A stretch of DNA of 7,759 nucleotides from an uncultured bacterium (GTDB taxonomy: Bacteria; Bdellovibrionota_C; UBA2361; SZUA-149; CALKYB01): contig CALIEE010000013.1 in assembly GCA_938022485.1 (NCBI GenBank), positions 1 through 7,759 on the forward strand, written 5' to 3'. Of this stretch, positions 5,989 through 7,759 are shown piece by piece (within the stretch, counting starts at the first letter, position 1; each line of letters begins with the position of its first letter). Below the pieces are notes generated by a model. The model had not been told where the DNA came from. It saw only the letters and a list, made by a program, of their open reading frames with translations, and searched no databases. A program made the position numbers and the translations under genes.

Positions 5989-6883
5989 TTTCTTCTCGAG
6001 CCTTTGCTAGCTGTGTTTCTGCCCTATAACTACTTCGAGAAAGTGGCTCGATGGTAATACTTTCGAAACCAACTTTCTCTGCTTTTTCCGAATAAAATTG
6101 GAATTTTTCAGGACTCAAATATTCAACCACCTCAAGATAGTTTCGACCCGGCCTCATATACTGACCAGCCGTAAAGACATTGACACCGGAAGCCCGGGCA
6201 TCCGAAAAGAGTTGAAGAACTTCTCCCTCTTCCTCACCTAGGCCTAACATAATACCTGTTTTAACCACTGTTTGCTTTGAGTATTGAGCTGCGTGCGCCA
6301 GTAAATTCAGAGACCTCTCATAAGATGCACCAGGGCGAACTCTTCTATAAAGCCTAGGGACTGTCTCCAGATTATGATTGAACACATCTGGGCCTTCGGC
6401 GAGAACACTTTCTAACGCTCCCTTCTTCCCAGAAAAGTCCGGCACTAGAATTTCGACCGTGACCTCTGGCAGCCTAGCTCGTATAGAACGGATTGTTTTC
6501 ACAAAACCACTGGCACCACCATCCGGCAAATCATCTCTTGCAACTGAAGTAACAACCACATGCTTCAAATTCAGTCTCTCAGCCGCTTCAGCAACAGAGT
6601 CCCCTTCCGCTTGAAAACTGTCCTCTAACATCTCAGGTTTACCGGTCACAACAGAACAAAAGCGACAGCCTCTAGTACAGACATCTCCTAAAATCATGAA
6701 AGTGGCCGTACCTCTTCCAAAACATTCTGAGATGTTGGGACATCGAGCTTCTTCACACACAGTGTTCAAAGATGACGCGCGAAGAAGCTTTTTGACATCT
6801 CCAGTCTCTTGAGAGGAACCTGGTGGACGTCGAAGCCAAACAGGAATGCGATCCGCAGGTGCAACTGTGCTATTTCTTTTCAA
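5972..6883 (-). CDS. lipA: Lipoyl synthase LipA
   Basis: This radical SAM enzyme inserts two sulfur atoms into protein-bound octanoyl groups. It thereby makes the lipoyl cofactor of pyruvate and 2-oxoglutarate dehydrogenases and the glycine cleavage system. Both iron-sulfur signatures are intact. The auxiliary-cluster CX4CX5C is Cys43, Cys48 and Cys54. The radical SAM CX3CX2C is Cys69, Cys73 and Cys76. The C-terminal RSSYRA (283-288) supplies the serine ligand to the auxiliary cluster. NHNLETVPRLYRRVRPGA (169 onward) and GQYMRP (240-245) are also family hallmarks. At 303 residues the length is typical. The start is TTG 6883, because the frame is closed by TGA three codons upstream and no other start precedes the conserved VWLRRPPG. 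Its only SD-like AGG overlaps the scp2 stop at just 4 nt spacing. No lipB is in view. Confidence 0.97.
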   Translation of the reverse strand: MKRNSTVAPADRIPVWLRRPPGSSQETGDVKKLLRASSLNTVCEEARCPNISECFGRGTATFMILGDVCTRGCRFCSVVTGKPEMLEDSFQAEGDSVAEAAERLNLKHVVVTSVARDDLPDGGASGFVKTIRSIRARLPEVTVEILVPDFSGKKGALESVLAEGPDVFNHNLETVPRLYRRVRPGASYERSLNLLAHAAQYSKQTVVKTGIMLGLGEEEGEVLQLFSDARASGVNVFTAGQYMRPGRNYLEVVEYLSPEKFQFYSEKAEKVGFESITIEPLSRSSYRAETQLAKAREEIGRAS

Positions 6884-6889
6884 ATCGCC

Positions 6890-7570
6890 TCACTCAGGGG
6901 TCGGAGCAAGTATTGACTGAAAGCTAAGCGCTTTGTCTAGGCTACCTAAAGTTTTTACCTTTTCCGACAAAAAGGCTAGCTGCGGGTTCAAATCTCCATT
7001 TACCAACAAAATGAAATCTCTTTCACTTACTTTCAAGGTCACCTCCGCGTCATCTATAGCCTTGTTAACGATTTCTAAATCATTATCCAACTGAACAGAC
7101 CACGATTCAGAGGTATCACCAACTAGTTCAACTAGATACTTGCCTGTAAGTTTTTTTCGCTCTGCGTCTTCCAAAATATCGAAGCGGTACAAAATTTCCG
7201 TATTGAAGAATTCTTTCGCTGAAGAAACTAAATTTCTAGAAGGAATGCCCGCATGTGGATCATCATCAATAAGCTCGCCACTTTCAAAGTCATAAGCTCC
7301 CTCAAGCTCATTCTCGAGAAACATTGGTCCGTTCTGAAGCACTTCCTCTTTATCAGAGTCACTATCCCCTTGATCGCTACCTTCCGAATCCTGGTTCTCT
7401 TGACCTGCTTGAGAGCTCTTAGCTTCCGGGGCTTCACCGCTACCTATATCACTTTCCAGCTCAGCAGCGTCCTCTGCAGCAGCGTCAACCTGAGTTGAAC
7501 TTGAATCCTGCTCAGCGACGTTCTCACCCTGATTTTCGTCAGCACTAAATTCTTTATTATCGTCACTCAA
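6890..7570 (-). CDS. SCP2 lipid-binding-domain protein with long acidic disordered N-terminus
   Basis: This is a 226-residue protein with two parts. Residues 1-80 are low-complexity and rich in Asp, Glu, Ser, Gln and Ala (about 25 acidic against 3 Lys by hand count), so probably disordered. Residues about 120-222 resemble a sterol carrier protein 2 domain. KYLVELVGDTSESWSVQLDN (144-163) fits its early strands. EVTLKVSERDFILLVNGDLNPQLAFLSEKVKTLGSLDKAL (176-214) fits the typical 'dedF..ll.G..np..af..gk.k..Gd...a' end. Such domains bind fatty acyl chains or other lipids in a tunnel; the ligand here is unknown. There is no signal peptide, so it is likely cytosolic. The gene ends 6 nt before lipA in the same frame, suggesting coupled expression and perhaps a role with lipid substrates of lipoylation, though that is inference. 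TTG 7570 is chosen because AGGAG lies 10 nt upstream; the first internal Met is residue 83. Confidence 0.8.
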   Translation of the reverse strand: MSDDNKEFSADENQGENVAEQDSSSTQVDAAAEDAAELESDIGSGEAPEAKSSQAGQENQDSEGSDQGDSDSDKEEVLQNGPMFLENELEGAYDFESGELIDDDPHAGIPSRNLVSSAKEFFNTEILYRFDILEDAERKKLTGKYLVELVGDTSESWSVQLDNDLEIVNKAIDDAEVTLKVSERDFILLVNGDLNPQLAFLSEKVKTLGSLDKALSFQSILAPTPE

Positions 7571-7580
7571 CTTAGATTTT

Positions 7581-7585
7581 CTCCT
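7581..7585 (-). promoter_or_regulatory. Ribosome binding site supporting the TTG start of the SCP2-domain gene
   Basis: AGGAG reads leftward 10 nt before TTG 7570, and no ATG or GTG in that frame is closer. It decides the start and therefore places the acidic tail in the protein. The alternative at Met83 has no comparable RBS. Confidence 0.7.
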
Positions 7586-7709
7586 GCTAACACTGAATAA
7601 AGGTAAATGAGGCTTCTTAGCCCGTCATGCGAGCACCTATCTAAAATCTATTGTCTTAGACTAGTCGGATTTAGCATAGTTTTAGGCAGATAACCACATA
7701 TCTAGACTT

Positions 7710-7755
7710 GTCCAAACTTTATTGATTTTTATCAAAGTGCTGGTAAAGTTTGGAC
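7710..7755. repeat. Perfect 12-bp inverted repeat around the FNR-type box
   Basis: GTCCAAACTTTA (7710-7721) and its exact complement TAAAGTTTGGAC (7744-7755) flank 22 nt holding the TTGAT-N4-ATCAA site. The centre of the outer repeat (7732.5) is 4 bp from that of the inner site (7728.5), so the two dyads are not concentric. A short direct copy of GACTTG also occurs at 7705-7710 and 7753-7758. No T-run follows on either side, so it does not look like a terminator; an operator for a second regulator is more likely. The rest of the spacer 7571-7759 shows no ORF and no clear -35/-10 pair. Confidence 0.65.
7722..7735. promoter_or_regulatory. FNR/ANR-type regulator binding site, perfect consensus
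   Basis: TTGAT-TTTT-ATCAA matches the FNR consensus TTGAT-N4-ATCAA at all ten specified bases. FNR proteins are Fe-S oxygen sensors of the CRP family that activate or repress genes under low oxygen. The box lies about 150 bp upstream of the SCP2-domain gene. It could serve scp2-lipA-alaC or a rightward gene beyond the window. A rightward class II promoter (box at -41.5) would start near 7770, just outside. Confidence 0.55.
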
Positions 7756-7759
7756 TTGA

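Noticed and set aside
7228..7498. Two short open frames, one per strand, over the acidic part of the SCP2-domain gene
   Set aside because: They are shadows of a low-complexity coding region in other frames, with no RBS and no domain resemblance.
7710..7755. The right-edge dyad as a terminator or attachment site
   Set aside because: No T-tract follows on either strand, and no integrase, tRNA or other mobile-element sign is in view.

Overview
The window looks like a chromosomal housekeeping stretch from a Gram-negative, proteobacteria-like organism of moderate GC content. The evidence is a lipobox-bearing lipoprotein with Ser at +2, a bacterial-type AspRS and a proteobacterial-style FNR half-site pair. 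The lipA, alaC-like and SCP2 genes have a deltaproteobacterial or Bdellovibrio-like flavour, but this placement is an impression and was not tested. There is no mobile element, CRISPR array, tRNA or rRNA that I can support. Seven genes fill almost the whole window and every intergenic gap is under 300 bases.

Layout from left to right. (1) A leftward pair: a putative outer-membrane lipoprotein (376-957) followed 12 nt later by uppP (1-363, cut by the window edge), which recycles the undecaprenyl lipid carrier. (2) A 296-base divergent spacer (958-1253) with one promoter candidate per strand and a 10-bp inverted repeat. (3) A single rightward gene (1254-1592) for a very acidic 112-residue orphan protein, with its own strong RBS and terminator. 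(4) A leftward aspS-metX pair (4604 to 1642). It makes aspartyl-tRNA and the acylated homoserine of methionine synthesis. The metX 3' end overlaps the terminator of the acidic gene. (5) A 166-base spacer with a leftward terminator and a repeat-rich aspS leader. (6) A leftward scp2-lipA-alaC operon (7570 to 4771), tightly packed with a 6-nt gap and then a 17-nt overlap. It encodes an SCP2 lipid-binding-domain protein with a disordered acidic N-terminus, lipoyl synthase and an alanine-type aminotransferase. (7) A right-edge upstream region with a perfect TTGAT-N4-ATCAA (FNR-type) site nested in a larger 12-bp inverted repeat.

The genes are mostly recognisable central metabolism: cell-wall lipid carrier, translation, methionine, lipoate and alanine. 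The less ordinary features are these: the FNR-type box with its dyad; scp2 and lipA in one reading frame separated by a single TGA; AspRS residues (His35, Gly86) typical of the non-discriminating enzyme; four of seven genes starting with TTG; a possible switching leader before aspS; and the unrecognised Asp-rich protein with a DxDxDG loop. I do not see a convincing new multi-gene system. The acidic orphan and the scp2-lipA arrangement are the best places to look for something undescribed.
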